Assembly: GCA_965249685.1 (NCBI GenBank) | Contig: CBDFMN010000003.1 | Span: 558,001-622,000 of the forward strand | Length of the DNA: 64,000 nt | Origin: RH-AL1 sp965249685 | GTDB lineage: Bacteria; Pseudomonadota; Alphaproteobacteria; Rhizobiales; Beijerinckiaceae | Reading direction: 5' to 3' | The notes under the pieces: model-generated | The model's database searches: none | Seen by the model: the letters and a program-made list of their open reading frames with translations, nothing else | Told to the model about the DNA's origin: nothing | Position numbers and translations under genes: made by a program | In this document: piece after piece, positions 51,642 through 60,335 of the stretch | Numbering within the stretch: the first letter of the stretch is position 1 | How the letters are laid out: each line of letters opens with the position of its first letter

Positions 51642-54533
51642 ATGTCGCCCCTGAAAGTCACGCGAGGCCAGTCACCTAAGGGCATGGCGTCTCGGTCGAG
51701 GTTCCTAGCCAAGACGATCAAGAATCAGATCCTCTTCGCTTTTCTCATCATGACAGCGATCACCGGCCTGCTCGGCTTCTATGCGGCCTACGACATCTTC
51801 AGCGCGGGCAAGCTGGTCTCCAAGACGTTCGACAAGTCTCTGATGGCGGTGAACTACACGCGCGCCGCTTCCGCCGACTTCAACGCGATCCAAGCCGCCT
51901 TTGCCCGGCAGCTCCTGTCGACCGATCCGACCAGTCGCGCCATGCTGGACGCGAAGATCAAGGAATTGGAGGGCGTGCTGAGGGCCGACCTCGCGATCGC
52001 CGCCGAGCGCGCGCAATCCGAACGCGCGTCCAAGGCGAGCGCGCGCGTTCAGCGCGCGGTGGAGGCCTGGAGCAAGACGCGGGCGAAGCTCGTCGACGGG
52101 ATGAACCCCAACGATGCCTGGCGGCTGCTCGACCGATTCGCCGCGATCGTCGAGCAGCAGATCGACCTCCTCATCAACTACACGACTGGCGACGGTTTCT
52201 CCTATCGCCAGAGCGCGCAGGCCGCGGTCACGCTCGACATCCGTGTGAACCTCGCGGCGACGTTGCTCGCGGTGGCTCTTTCCGGCTTCATCACCTGGCT
52301 CCTCGCCCGCTCCATCCTCGGGCCGATCGACGAGGCCTCGGACGTCGCGAAAAGCATCGCCGGCGGTAAGCTCGACGTCGGCATACCCAGAGGTCGCGGC
52401 GACGAACTCGGCGCATTGCTCGCCGCCATGGAAGTCATGCGCGACAGCATCCGCGCCAATATCCAGAGCGAGGTCGCGCAGCGGCGTTCCGCCCAAACGC
52501 GCCTCGCTGACGCCCTCGACAGCTCGCGCGAAGGCGTCATCGTCATCGACGCGAACGCCAAGGTCGTACTCGTCAATGCGCAGGCCAGCGAGGTTTTGAA
52601 AGGCGTGTTCGGCCCCCTCCAGGTCGGCGATGCGGCGCGCGACCTCATGAAGACGTTTTGGGCCAAGCTCGGCAGTCCCGCCGGGCGCTCCGCCGACACG
52701 GCCGCCGCACGCGAGACGCGACTGTCCGACGGACGCTGGTTGCGCGTCAGTCAGAACGCCACTCAGGAAGGCGGCGTCATCATCGTCTTTACCGACGTCA
52801 CAGTGCTGAAGGAGCAGGAGCACGCGCTGACCGACACCAATCGCCGCTTCGATGCCGCCCTTGCCAACATGTCGCAGGGGCTTTGCCTCTATGACGCGGA
52901 CGGACGGCTGCTGGTGTTCAACCGACGATTCCGTGAGCTGTTCCGCCTGCCTTCGGCGCAGATGGAGGTCGGCCTCTCGCTGGAGGACATCACGCGCCTC
53001 AGCGTCGCCGCCGGCAACGGACGTGGCACCCTGGAGGATTGCGTCGGCGAGGCGACGACCAGGGCGTCGCGACGCGAGCCGACCACTGCCATCCTCGACC
53101 TCTCCGATGACCGCGTCGTCGCGCTGACGCACCAGCCCCTGACCGGTGGCGGATGGATCGAGACCTACGAGGATGTCACCGAGCGCCTGCAGAGCGAGGC
53201 CAAGGTCGTCTATATGGCACGCCACGACGCGCTGACGGGCCTCCCGAACCGCCTCGCCTTCGCCGAACGCGCGGAGCAGGCGCTGGCCTCGAGCGCGCGG
53301 GGCGAGGGCTTCGCGTTGCTCGTGCTCGACATCGACCAGTTCAAGGCCATCAACGATACGCTCGGGCACGCGGCAGGCGACACGCTAATGCGCCTCGTCG
53401 CGGAGCGGCTGTCGGCCTGCATCCGCGAAGTCGACACGCTCGCGCGCCTCAGCGGCGACGAGTTCGCCATCATCCAGTGCGGCTTACGCGAGCCGGAGGA
53501 CACGGTCGTACTTGCCCGCCGCATCATCGAGGCGATGAGGGACCTGTTCGACGCGGACGGCGATCGAATCGCGGTCGGCCTCAGCATCGGCATTTCGCTG
53601 GCGCCCAGCGACGGCACGTCCTTCGCGAAGCTGCTGAAGAACGCCGGCGTCGCCATGCACCGCGCCAAGACCGATGGCCGCGGCACCTGGCGCTTCTTCG
53701 AGGCGGCGATGGACGCGCGCTTGCAGGCGCGGCGCGCGCTGGAGGTCGAACTCAGGAAAGCTCTCAGCAGCAACCTGTTCGAGCTCTACTACCAGCCGCT
53801 CTTCGACCTGCAGCAGGATCGCATCGACGGTTTCGAGGCCCTCATACGCTGGAATCATCCGCAGCGCGGCGTCGTCTCGCCGGCGGAGTTTATCCCGCTG
53901 GCTGAAGAGCTCGGCCTGATCACGGAACTCGGCGAATGGGTGCTGCGCGAGGCCTGCCGCGAGGCGCAGAAATGGCCGGGCGCGTCGCGCGTCGCCGTCA
54001 ACGTGTCGCCCGTGCAATTCCGTACCGGGCGCCTCGGCTTCGCCGTGGCCGACGCCCTGACCATGTCCGGTCTCGCGCCAAACCGGCTGGAACTCGAGAT
54101 CACCGAATCGGTCATTCTCGACAACACCGGCGCGACGATCACACTGCTCCAGGATCTCCGCCGCCTCGGCGTCAAGATTTCCATGGACGACTTCGGGACC
54201 GGCTATTCCTCGCTCAGCTATCTTCGCAGCTTCGCGTTCGACAAGATCAAGATAGACCAGAGCTTCATCCGAGACCTTGATTCAAAGGCCGACTCGACGG
54301 TCATCGTCGGCGCCATCATCGGCCTCTGCCGAAGCCTGGGAATGCGCGTGACGGCCGAAGGCGTCGAGACCCAGGCCCAGCTCGACTTTCTCCTGGCCGA
54401 AGGATGTACGGAAGCGCAGGGCTACTTCTTCAGCAAACCAGTCCCGGCCAAATTGGTCCCCGGTCTCCTCAAGACCTGGGCGGGAGGGCTTCAAACTGGG
54501 CATATCCCCATTCCACGCGCGCTGGCGAGCTGA
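51642..54533 (+). CDS. HAMP-PAS-GGDEF-EAL cyclic-di-GMP signalling protein
   Basis: A 963-residue membrane sensor. Two helices (about 28-50 and 205-225) flank a periplasmic helical region; HAMP (about 225-275) and two PAS-type domains (about 285-395 and 400-515) follow. The GGDEF domain (about 525-690) has SGDEF in place of GGDEF, with an intact RxxD site (REVD). The EAL domain (about 700-945) is complete: EALIRW, LELEITES, DDFGTGYSS. It may act mainly as a phosphodiesterase, though some SGDEF proteins retain cyclase activity. The signal is unknown. It is a single gene. Confidence 0.93.
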   Translation: MSPLKVTRGQSPKGMASRSRFLAKTIKNQILFAFLIMTAITGLLGFYAAYDIFSAGKLVSKTFDKSLMAVNYTRAASADFNAIQAAFARQLLSTDPTSRAMLDAKIKELEGVLRADLAIAAERAQSERASKASARVQRAVEAWSKTRAKLVDGMNPNDAWRLLDRFAAIVEQQIDLLINYTTGDGFSYRQSAQAAVTLDIRVNLAATLLAVALSGFITWLLARSILGPIDEASDVAKSIAGGKLDVGIPRGRGDELGALLAAMEVMRDSIRANIQSEVAQRRSAQTRLADALDSSREGVIVIDANAKVVLVNAQASEVLKGVFGPLQVGDAARDLMKTFWAKLGSPAGRSADTAAARETRLSDGRWLRVSQNATQEGGVIIVFTDVTVLKEQEHALTDTNRRFDAALANMSQGLCLYDADGRLLVFNRRFRELFRLPSAQMEVGLSLEDITRLSVAAGNGRGTLEDCVGEATTRASRREPTTAILDLSDDRVVALTHQPLTGGGWIETYEDVTERLQSEAKVVYMARHDALTGLPNRLAFAERAEQALASSARGEGFALLVLDIDQFKAINDTLGHAAGDTLMRLVAERLSACIREVDTLARLSGDEFAIIQCGLREPEDTVVLARRIIEAMRDLFDADGDRIAVGLSIGISLAPSDGTSFAKLLKNAGVAMHRAKTDGRGTWRFFEAAMDARLQARRALEVELRKALSSNLFELYYQPLFDLQQDRIDGFEALIRWNHPQRGVVSPAEFIPLAEELGLITELGEWVLREACREAQKWPGASRVAVNVSPVQFRTGRLGFAVADALTMSGLAPNRLELEITESVILDNTGATITLLQDLRRLGVKISMDDFGTGYSSLSYLRSFAFDKIKIDQSFIRDLDSKADSTVIVGAIIGLCRSLGMRVTAEGVETQAQLDFLLAEGCTEAQGYFFSKPVPAKLVPGLLKTWAGGLQTGHIPIPRALAS

Positions 54534-54544
54534 CGCCGAAGCGA

Positions 54545-54630
54545 TGGTGGCCTCTCCGGGACTCGAACCCGGACGCCTTTCGGGCTCGGCATTTTAAGTG
54601 CCGTGCGTCTACCTGTTTCGCCAAGAGGCC
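54545..54630 (-). tRNA. tRNA-Leu (UAA)
   Basis: The minus strand folds as an 86-base tRNA with encoded CCA: acceptor stem GGCCTCT/AGAGGCC, anticodon loop CTTAAAA giving anticodon UAA, a long variable arm (GAGCCCGAAAGGCGT region) typical of class II tRNA-Leu, and the T-loop GGTTCGAGTCC. It starts 11 bases past the stop of the convergent GGDEF-EAL gene. Confidence 0.95.
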
Positions 54631-54727
54631 GTAGACCGACCTTGTTTCACCGGTTCGTCGCCATTGCAACTTATGCGGCGGGCAGGCCGGAGCCCGACCG
54701 AAAGTTTCAGGATCAAGCCCGGCGCGC

Positions 54728-55228
54728 CTACGCGACCCCAGCCGTGATCTTGTCCAGCAACGTGATCAATCGGGCCTTAGACGTACCCGCGATCCGGTCA
54801 AGCTCCACCTCGTGTTCGTTGGCACGCGCGATAAGCTTGTCTAAGACGCGCTCGCCCTTCTTCGTCAGTGTGAGCGTCACGCTGCGCCGGTCCAGCAGGG
54901 ACGCCTTGCGCGCGATGAACCCGCTCTTCTGAAGGTCTTTAATAAGCGGGCTCACCGTCGACTTGTCGCGCGCGATAGCGCGGCCGAGCGCACTTTGCGA
55001 GATGCCGGGATTGAGGTGGATGATCGCCAGCGCGGGGAACCGGCCCGGCTTCATCAAGTCCGTGTCTGCGTGGCGTGCGAAGCTGCGGTTGGCGGCGTCT
55101 TGAGCGAGGCGCAGATGGAAGCCAATCGACTCCGCCAGAAAGCCGAGCTGGATCTCGCCGGCGTCGGCGGGTTCCTCCTCGATCTCGACGGGGGCAGGTG
55201 CCGGTGCCTTACGGGCTCGAACAACCAT
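54728..55228 (-). CDS. MarR family transcriptional regulator
   Basis: A 166-residue MarR-type regulator with a Lys/Ala/Pro-rich N-terminal tail (VVRARKAPAPAPVEIEEEPADAG) of about 25 residues before the domain. The winged helix covers about 75-140 (LGRAIARDKSTVSPLIKDLQKSGFIARKASLLDRRSVTLTLTKKG). GGAGAA lies 4 bases before the ATG at 55228. The ligand and targets are unknown. Two small inverted repeats lie upstream and may be its operator or that of the divergent DUF2161 gene. Confidence 0.88.
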   Translation of the reverse strand: MVVRARKAPAPAPVEIEEEPADAGEIQLGFLAESIGFHLRLAQDAANRSFARHADTDLMKPGRFPALAIIHLNPGISQSALGRAIARDKSTVSPLIKDLQKSGFIARKASLLDRRSVTLTLTKKGERVLDKLIARANEHEVELDRIAGTSKARLITLLDKITAGVA

Positions 55229-55238
55229 AAGTTCTCCT

Positions 55239-55250
55239 TTGCTATAGTAA
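55239..55250. promoter_or_regulatory. Near-palindrome close to the marR-type start
   Basis: TTGCTATAGTAA is palindromic at 10 of 12 positions and lies 10-22 bases before the regulator's ATG, adjoining its ribosome site. MarR proteins often repress their own genes from such sites; this is inference. Confidence 0.4.
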
Positions 55251-55533
55251 GGGCCCCTCCCGTTTCTCGGCCAAAACAAGACAAAGAGAAGCTGTAACGT
55301 TTGAAAAAAAACGACATATGACTAAATCTGTCATTATGCAACGGGCGACACTCATGTTTTTGGGGATGACCCTTAAACATTTCCTAACCTTTGGTTAGCA
55401 CCTGACTTCCCCGATAGGACGAGCGCGCACGATGCTCCGTCTTGGAACAGTCCGGCTGCGATCGTGGATTTGTGGCCAACCTGTCGTGCAGGCGCTAAAG
55501 AGGGCGGGATCACAGCCGCGTGGAGCCAAGCGT
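55251..55533. other. Intergenic region between the MarR-type gene and the DUF2161 gene
   Basis: I see no gene in this spacer. It is unusually AT-rich in the middle (55299-55395), which suits two divergent promoters. It contains the perfect inverted repeat CTAACC-TTT-GGTTAG at 55384-55398. The open frame of the DUF2161 gene extends back to 55432, but those codons are probably untranslated. Confidence 0.5.
55384..55398. promoter_or_regulatory. Inverted repeat upstream of the DUF2161 gene
   Basis: CTAACC-N3-GGTTAG is a perfect 6-base inverted repeat, 136 bases before the likely TTG start of the DUF2161 gene and 156 before the MarR-type gene. It is a candidate operator with no direct support. 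Confidence 0.35.
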
Positions 55534-56190
55534 TTGGAGACGAGCCTTTACCGGCCGGTCAAGGCCTTCCTGGAAACGCTCGGCCTTACTGTCAAGGGCG
55601 AGGTAGGGGGATGCGACTTGCTCGCGGTGCGCGATGGCGATCCGCCAGTTGTCGTCGTCGGCGAGCTGAAGATGAGGTTTAACCTTGAGCTCGTGCTGCA
55701 GGGCGTCGATCGCGCGACCGCCTGTGACGAGGTCTGGCTTGCCGCCCGTGTATCGATGCGGGGCAGGGGGCGAGAGAGCGACGCGCGGTTCCGCAACCTG
55801 TGCCGGCGCCTCGGGTTCGGCCTTCTCGGCGTGACGGCGGCGGATGCCGTCGAGGTGCTTGTGAGCCCGGCGGCACCGTCTCCGCGGAAGAACGGCCGGC
55901 GACGCTCGCGGCTGGTCGAGGAACATCGGCGGCGACGCGGCGACCCGGCGCAAGGCGGCGGCTCGCGCGTGCCGATCATGACGGCCTATCGCCAGCAAGC
56001 GCTGAAATGCGCGGCAGCCCTTGCCGCGGCCCCGCGCACGCCGCGTGACCTCAAGGCGATAGCGCCCGACGCCTCCAAGATCCTCCGCAACGACGTCTAC
56101 GGCTGGTTCCAGCGCGTGAGCCGCGGCCTCTATCGTCTGACGGAGACTGGCGAGGCCGCGCTCGTTCGCTGGCCGCAGGATCCGGGCTAG
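55534..56190 (+). CDS. DUF2161 domain protein (putative phosphodiesterase/nuclease-like fold)
   Basis: A 218-residue DUF2161 protein. The N-terminal part (METSLYRPVKAFLETLGLTVKGE, GGCDLLAVRDGDPPVVVVGELKMRFNLELVLQGVDR) resembles the restriction-endonuclease-like fold, with D...ELK as a possible metal site. The C-terminal 60 residues look like a small helical DNA-binding or regulatory domain (KILRNDVYGWFQRVSRGLYRLTETG). Function is unknown. The TTG at 55534 has GGAG 8 bases upstream and gives the family's N-terminus, so I prefer it to ATG 55432. Its stop shares CTAG with the convergent M48 gene. Confidence 0.8.
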   Translation: METSLYRPVKAFLETLGLTVKGEVGGCDLLAVRDGDPPVVVVGELKMRFNLELVLQGVDRATACDEVWLAARVSMRGRGRESDARFRNLCRRLGFGLLGVTAADAVEVLVSPAAPSPRKNGRRRSRLVEEHRRRRGDPAQGGGSRVPIMTAYRQQALKCAAALAAAPRTPRDLKAIAPDASKILRNDVYGWFQRVSRGLYRLTETGEAALVRWPQDPG

Positions 56191-57437
56191 GCGGGCGCGG
56201 CGGCCTGCTCGCTTCGGCGGATCTGGCGCACGCGTATCGGTACGGGTGGATGGGAATAGTGCACGAGGGCGTAGACCGGGTCGGGCGTCAACGTCGAAGC
56301 GTTGTCGCGCGTGAGCCGCGTCAGCGCCGCGATCATAGGCGCCGCGCCGACACTGCGACGCGCATACTCGTCCGCCTCGAACTCGTTGCGCCGCGACAGC
56401 CAATTGCTCAGCGGTGCCAGCAGCGGGCCCACCGTCGAGAAGAGAAGAGTGCAGACGTAAAGGCCGATCGCGTCGTCGGCGTGGACGATACCGAACGACG
56501 GCAGGAGCCACGATTGCTTGCAGAGCCACCCAAAAGCGGCAAGCGCGATCAGGCTCATCAGCGCACCCCGCGCCAGTCCAAACAGGACGTGGTGGTGCCT
56601 GAAGTGGCCGAGTTCGTGGGCAACGACGGCCTCGATCTCCTCCGGCTTGCTTCCCTCCAGGAGAGTGTCGAACAAGACGATGCGTTTGGTTCGCCCGAAG
56701 CCGATGAAGAAGGCGTTGCCGTGAGCGGTGCGCTTGGAGGCGTCCATGCTGAAGAGGCCGGAGGAGCGGAAGCCCGAGCGCGTCAGCAGGGCCTCGATAC
56801 GCTTCTGCAGCGTCGCGTCCGCGAGCGGTGTAAACGTGTTGAACCGCGGGGCGACGAGACGCACGTAGACGGTCGGCGCCGCAACCATCAGCCCGAGGAT
56901 GCCGAACCAGGCCCACAGCCACCAGAGGCCGGCCGCATTCCGCATCACCCAAAGGATCGTAAGCAAGAGCGGAACGGCGACAAGCAGCGAAATCGTCCAG
57001 CCCTTCAGGCGATCGGCCACGAACTGCGCCGGTGTCGTCCTGTTGAATCCAAACCTCTGCTCAAGCACGAAAGCCCTGTAGGCGGCGAACGGAAGCCCGA
57101 CCAGCGCGCCTACCATGGCCGTTCCGACGAGGAAGGCGCAGCCACGCCAAAGCGACGCCGGCAACGCGGTCGCCAGAGCGCCATAGAGCAAGTCGATACC
57201 GCCGAGCACCCAGACGAGCGACAGGGCGAAATCGACCAGCGTTTCGATGCGCGACAGCCTCTCGCGCGCGATCGTGTAATCGGCGGCCTTGGCGTGCTCA
57301 TCGGGGCTGACGGCGGGGGCGAAGTCGGGCGGCACGGCAGCCCGATGCGCCGCAACGTGGGCGATCTGCCGTGTGGAGAGGAGGAGAGAGACCGCGGTCC
57401 AGAGCGTCGCGGCGGCGATGAAGAGGATAACGAGCAA
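56187..57437 (-). CDS. M48 family zinc metallopeptidase (Ste24/CAAX protease type)
   Basis: A 416-residue multi-pass membrane metalloprotease of the M48 family, Ste24-like. The zinc motif is HELGH in VVAHELGHFRHHH, with the third ligand in NEFEADEYA. At least six hydrophobic segments surround it, and QRFGFNRTTPAQFVADRLKG is typical of the CAAX-protease layout. Bacterial members are thought to trim or clear membrane proteins; the substrate is unknown. It ends in a CTAG palindrome shared with the DUF2161 gene stop. Confidence 0.9.
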   Translation of the reverse strand: MLVILFIAAATLWTAVSLLLSTRQIAHVAAHRAAVPPDFAPAVSPDEHAKAADYTIARERLSRIETLVDFALSLVWVLGGIDLLYGALATALPASLWRGCAFLVGTAMVGALVGLPFAAYRAFVLEQRFGFNRTTPAQFVADRLKGWTISLLVAVPLLLTILWVMRNAAGLWWLWAWFGILGLMVAAPTVYVRLVAPRFNTFTPLADATLQKRIEALLTRSGFRSSGLFSMDASKRTAHGNAFFIGFGRTKRIVLFDTLLEGSKPEEIEAVVAHELGHFRHHHVLFGLARGALMSLIALAAFGWLCKQSWLLPSFGIVHADDAIGLYVCTLLFSTVGPLLAPLSNWLSRRNEFEADEYARRSVGAAPMIAALTRLTRDNASTLTPDPVYALVHYSHPPVPIRVRQIRRSEQAAAPA

Positions 57438-57548
57438 CGAGGGGCCTTGATTCTAGGTGGGAATGCCGACCAATCGGCTCGCAGGGTTGCGGAAGCGCAG
57501 GTCGTATATGGCGCTCTCGTCTCGTAAAAGTAAGAAAGACAGATGCGG

Positions 57549-57623
57549 TGGTGGGCGCGACAGGGATTGAACCTGTGACCCCTCCCGTGTGAAGGGAGTG
57601 CTCTCCCGCTGAGCTACGCGCCC
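57549..57623 (-). tRNA. tRNA-Val (CAC)
   Basis: The minus strand gives a 75-base tRNA with encoded CCA: acceptor GGGCGCG/CGCGCCC, D-arm TAGCTCAGCGGGAGAGC, anticodon stem CTCCC/GGGAG with loop TTCACAC (anticodon CAC), and T-loop GGTTCAATCCC. All stems pair cleanly. Confidence 0.96.
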
Positions 57624-57666
57624 CGCCCGTGCAGACCACGTATATGCTCGACCTCGCTAGGGGAAG

Positions 57667-58359
57667 TCAAACGGGCATCGAGAACGAGGCCTGCAGGTCA
57701 TGGACCGCTTCGTACAGATCGTCGAAATGGCCGATCACCCGGTTTGGGTTCATCGTGGCCACCGGCTGGTCGGCATAGCCGAAGTCGACCGCGATGACGG
57801 GTAGCCCAGCGTTCTGCGCGGTGGCGACATCGGTGATCGTGTCGCCGACCATGATGGTCCGGCGCGGGTCGCCGCCGGCCTTTTCGATCGTCGCGAAGAG
57901 GGCGCCGGCCGCGGGTTTGCACACCGGGAAGGTGTTCTGGCCGCAGACCGCCTTGAAGCGGCCGAGGGAGCCGAGCGCCTGCACGAGCTTCACCGCCGGC
58001 TTCTCGTATTTGTTGGTGAGGATCGCCAGGTTCCATCCCACGTCCCGCAGGCGGTCCATCGCCTGTTCCGCACCGGGGTAGAAGCGGGTCTTGTCCGCGA
58101 TGTGCTCCTCGTAGCGGGCGAGATAGGCGGCGAACATCTCCTCGATGCGGGCGTCTGACATCTTCGCGCCGCTGGCCTCCAACCCGCGCCGAATGAGGAC
58201 GCGGCCACCCGCGCCGACCATCTTACGCCCTTCCTCCAGCGGCAGCGGCGGCAGCCCTTCGCCGGCTAAAAGGACGTTCAGCGTATCGATGAGATCGGGG
58301 GCGCTGTCGACGAGGGTGCCGTCGAGATCGAAGACGACGAGAGGGGCGGGGTTGAGCAT
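57667..58359 (-). CDS. gph: Phosphoglycolate phosphatase
   Basis: A 230-residue HAD-superfamily phosphatase of the Gph type, which removes phosphate from 2-phosphoglycolate. The nucleophile motif is VVFDLDGTLVDSAPDL (residues 7-22), motif II is AILTNKYEKP, and motif III/IV is MVGDTITDVATAQNAG. Other HAD phosphatases are similar, but length and the conserved run gph-rpiA-DUF2059-gor in Rhizobiales favour Gph. It lies divergently from the next two genes. The ATG 58359 has a weak ribosome site. Confidence 0.87.
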   Translation of the reverse strand: MLNPAPLVVFDLDGTLVDSAPDLIDTLNVLLAGEGLPPLPLEEGRKMVGAGGRVLIRRGLEASGAKMSDARIEEMFAAYLARYEEHIADKTRFYPGAEQAMDRLRDVGWNLAILTNKYEKPAVKLVQALGSLGRFKAVCGQNTFPVCKPAAGALFATIEKAGGDPRRTIMVGDTITDVATAQNAGLPVIAVDFGYADQPVATMNPNRVIGHFDDLYEAVHDLQASFSMPV

Positions 58360-58477
58360 GCGTCCGCTTACGAAGTCGCCGGCTCCAGCGCAAGCTGCGG
58401 CCGATCTCGCGTGCCTGCCGTTTTGTCGCGCCAATCGCTCGGCTATAGGTCAGGCGACCCCACGCGCGAGCTCAGCC

Positions 58478-58852
58478 ATGACTTTTTTCCGCCCGTTCCT
58501 ATCCGCTTTGCTCATCGCCGGCCTACCCATCGGCAGCGTCGCATCGGCGGCCGGCAGCTACGACTTTCTCGCCGCCCCGCAGATCGACCTCAATCGCGTG
58601 TTTCGCCTCGACAAGTCGACCGGTGAGCTCGGCGCCTGCCAGTTCGGCCTGAAAGAAGGAGCCCCAGTCGGCATCACGCTTTGCTACCCGTCGGGACAGG
58701 GCGCCGGAGCGCAGGGCTCGAGCGACTACGCGCTCGTCGCCTCACGCCACGAGGGGGAGGGCGGCGTTTTCCGCGTCGACCTGCGGACTGGCCTGATGTC
58801 GATCTGCTACGTCCTCAGCGAGACGGTCGTCTGCACCCCGCCGGCCAAATGA
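58478..58852 (+). CDS. Exported protein of unknown function
   Basis: A 124-residue protein with a signal peptide (residues 1-24, FFRPFLSALLIAGLPIGSVASA), followed by a mature domain of about 100 residues. It includes DLNRVFRLDKSTGELGACQFGLKEG and VFRVDLRTGLMSICYVL, two similar DL/LD-x-x-TG turns that suggest an internal repeat, each followed by a cysteine. I do not recognise a family. It lies between gph and rpiA; its stop overlaps an ATG (58849) in the rpiA frame, but rpiA probably starts later. Confidence 0.65.
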   Translation: MTFFRPFLSALLIAGLPIGSVASAAGSYDFLAAPQIDLNRVFRLDKSTGELGACQFGLKEGAPVGITLCYPSGQGAGAQGSSDYALVASRHEGEGGVFRVDLRTGLMSICYVLSETVVCTPPAK

Positions 58853-58950
58853 CGGGAGGCTCCCTCGCGTTGCTTGACGGACCGGCCCCCGAGGGCCTAA
58901 CCCGCACGGCGTCGCGCCCGGCCCTGGACGTCCTGCCCCCGCTGAGAGCC

Positions 58951-59679
58951 ATGCCCCCATCCGACTCATCCCAAGCGAAACGGCAGGCCGCGGCGCGGGC
59001 GCTCGACTATGTCTCGCCCGGCATGCGGCTCGGCCTCGGCACCGGCTCGACGGCAGCCGAGTTCGTGGCGCTCCTGGGCAAGCGGGTGGCCGAAGGGCTC
59101 GACGTCATCTGTGTCCCGACTTCGGAACGCACGGCCGCTCAGGCGCGCGCCCTCACCATCCCCCTGACGAGCCTGGACGAGCAGCCCGAACTCGACCTCA
59201 CCATCGACGGGGCCGACGAGTTCGACCCGGCTCTAAGGCTGATCAAGGGAGGCGGGGGCGCCCTGCTGCGGGAGAAGATCATCGCCACCGCTTCCCGACG
59301 CATGATCGTCATCGCCGACGCCAGCAAGGCGGTGGCGACGCTCGGCCGCTTTCCCCTCCCCGTCGAGGTCAACCGCTTCGGTCTTGAGGCGACGCGCCGG
59401 CTTGTCGCGCGCGAGGCGGCGCGGTGCGGGTGTGCCGGCGAGACCGTCCTGCGCCTGGACCCGGACGACGCCCCGTTCGTGACGGACGGCGGCCACCTCA
59501 TCCTCGATTGCCATTTCGGCCGGATCGATGCGCCCGAGGACCTCTCGGCTCGCCTCAACGCGGTCGCCGGCGTCGTAGAACACGGGCTCTTCCTCGACGT
59601 GGCGTGCGCGATCGTCGTCGCGGACGCCGTTGGCGTCCGCGTTATCGGCGAGCCCGGCGACGAGCGACCCAGCCGATGA
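58951..59679 (+). CDS. rpiA: Ribose-5-phosphate isomerase A
   Basis: A 242-residue RpiA that interconverts ribose-5-phosphate and ribulose-5-phosphate in the pentose phosphate and related pathways. Family motifs are GLGTGSTAAEFV near the N-terminus, DLTIDGADEFDPALRLIKGGGGALLREK with the catalytic acid and Lys, and the C-terminal DGGHLILDC. The ATG at 58951 gives the usual length; a longer form from ATG 58849 would begin in the stop of the previous gene and is possible. Confidence 0.93.
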   Translation: MPPSDSSQAKRQAAARALDYVSPGMRLGLGTGSTAAEFVALLGKRVAEGLDVICVPTSERTAAQARALTIPLTSLDEQPELDLTIDGADEFDPALRLIKGGGGALLREKIIATASRRMIVIADASKAVATLGRFPLPVEVNRFGLEATRRLVAREAARCGCAGETVLRLDPDDAPFVTDGGHLILDCHFGRIDAPEDLSARLNAVAGVVEHGLFLDVACAIVVADAVGVRVIGEPGDERPSR

Positions 59680-59729
59680 GGTCGACGCGATCTCCCGATG
59701 TACGGGCACAGGATTGGGAGACAGCGTCC

Positions 59730-60299
59730 ATGTCGAGCCTGCACGACGATGCGCGGAAGCGTCGCGTCGGCCTTCGGTTAGGCTTCGGTCTCGCGCTCGG
59801 CCTCGGGGTATTTTGGATGGGCACGGCCTCTGCCCAGACGAACCCGGCTGCGCCCCCGGCGGTTTCCGATCCGGCCGAGCCCAATGCCGGCCACGTCGAG
59901 GCGGCACGCCAGCTCATCATCGCATCCGGCATCTCGCGCTCGTTCCAGATCATCATCCCGGAGCTGATGGACCAGATCGGCGTGACGGTGACCCAGACCC
60001 GTCCCGAGCTGACCAACGATCTCGTGACGACGCTCGGCACGCTGCGACCGGAGTTCGACCGGCAGGCGGACGAGATGATCGACCTCTCCGCCCGCATCTA
60101 CGCCCACCTGCTCTCGGAGGAGGACGTCCGCACCATCCTCGCGTTCTTCAAGAGCGAGGCGGGCAACAAGTACGTCAACGCGCAGCCCCTCTTCCTCAAC
60201 GAGTTGGTGGCGGGCATCCAGGCCTGGCAACAGAAGATCTCGGTCAATATGATGACCCGCGTGCGCCAGGAAATGAAGAAGAAGGGCCACGACCTCTGA
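59730..60299 (+). CDS. DUF2059 exported protein
   Basis: A 189-residue exported DUF2059 protein. Residues 1-35 form a signal peptide with a basic lead (DDARKRRVGLRLGFGLALGLGVFWMGTASA). The mature part is helical: GHVEAARQLIIASGISRSFQIIIPELMDQ, then LLSEEDVRTILAFFKSEAGNKYV, which are the DUF2059 core. Function is unknown. GGGAG lies 9 bases before the ATG. It stands between rpiA and gor, its usual place in Rhizobiales. Confidence 0.87.
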   Translation: MSSLHDDARKRRVGLRLGFGLALGLGVFWMGTASAQTNPAAPPAVSDPAEPNAGHVEAARQLIIASGISRSFQIIIPELMDQIGVTVTQTRPELTNDLVTTLGTLRPEFDRQADEMIDLSARIYAHLLSEEDVRTILAFFKSEAGNKYVNAQPLFLNELVAGIQAWQQKISVNMMTRVRQEMKKKGHDL

Positions 60300-60335
60300 G
60301 GCAGGGGTCCGCTCCCACGATTGAAAGATCCTCCT

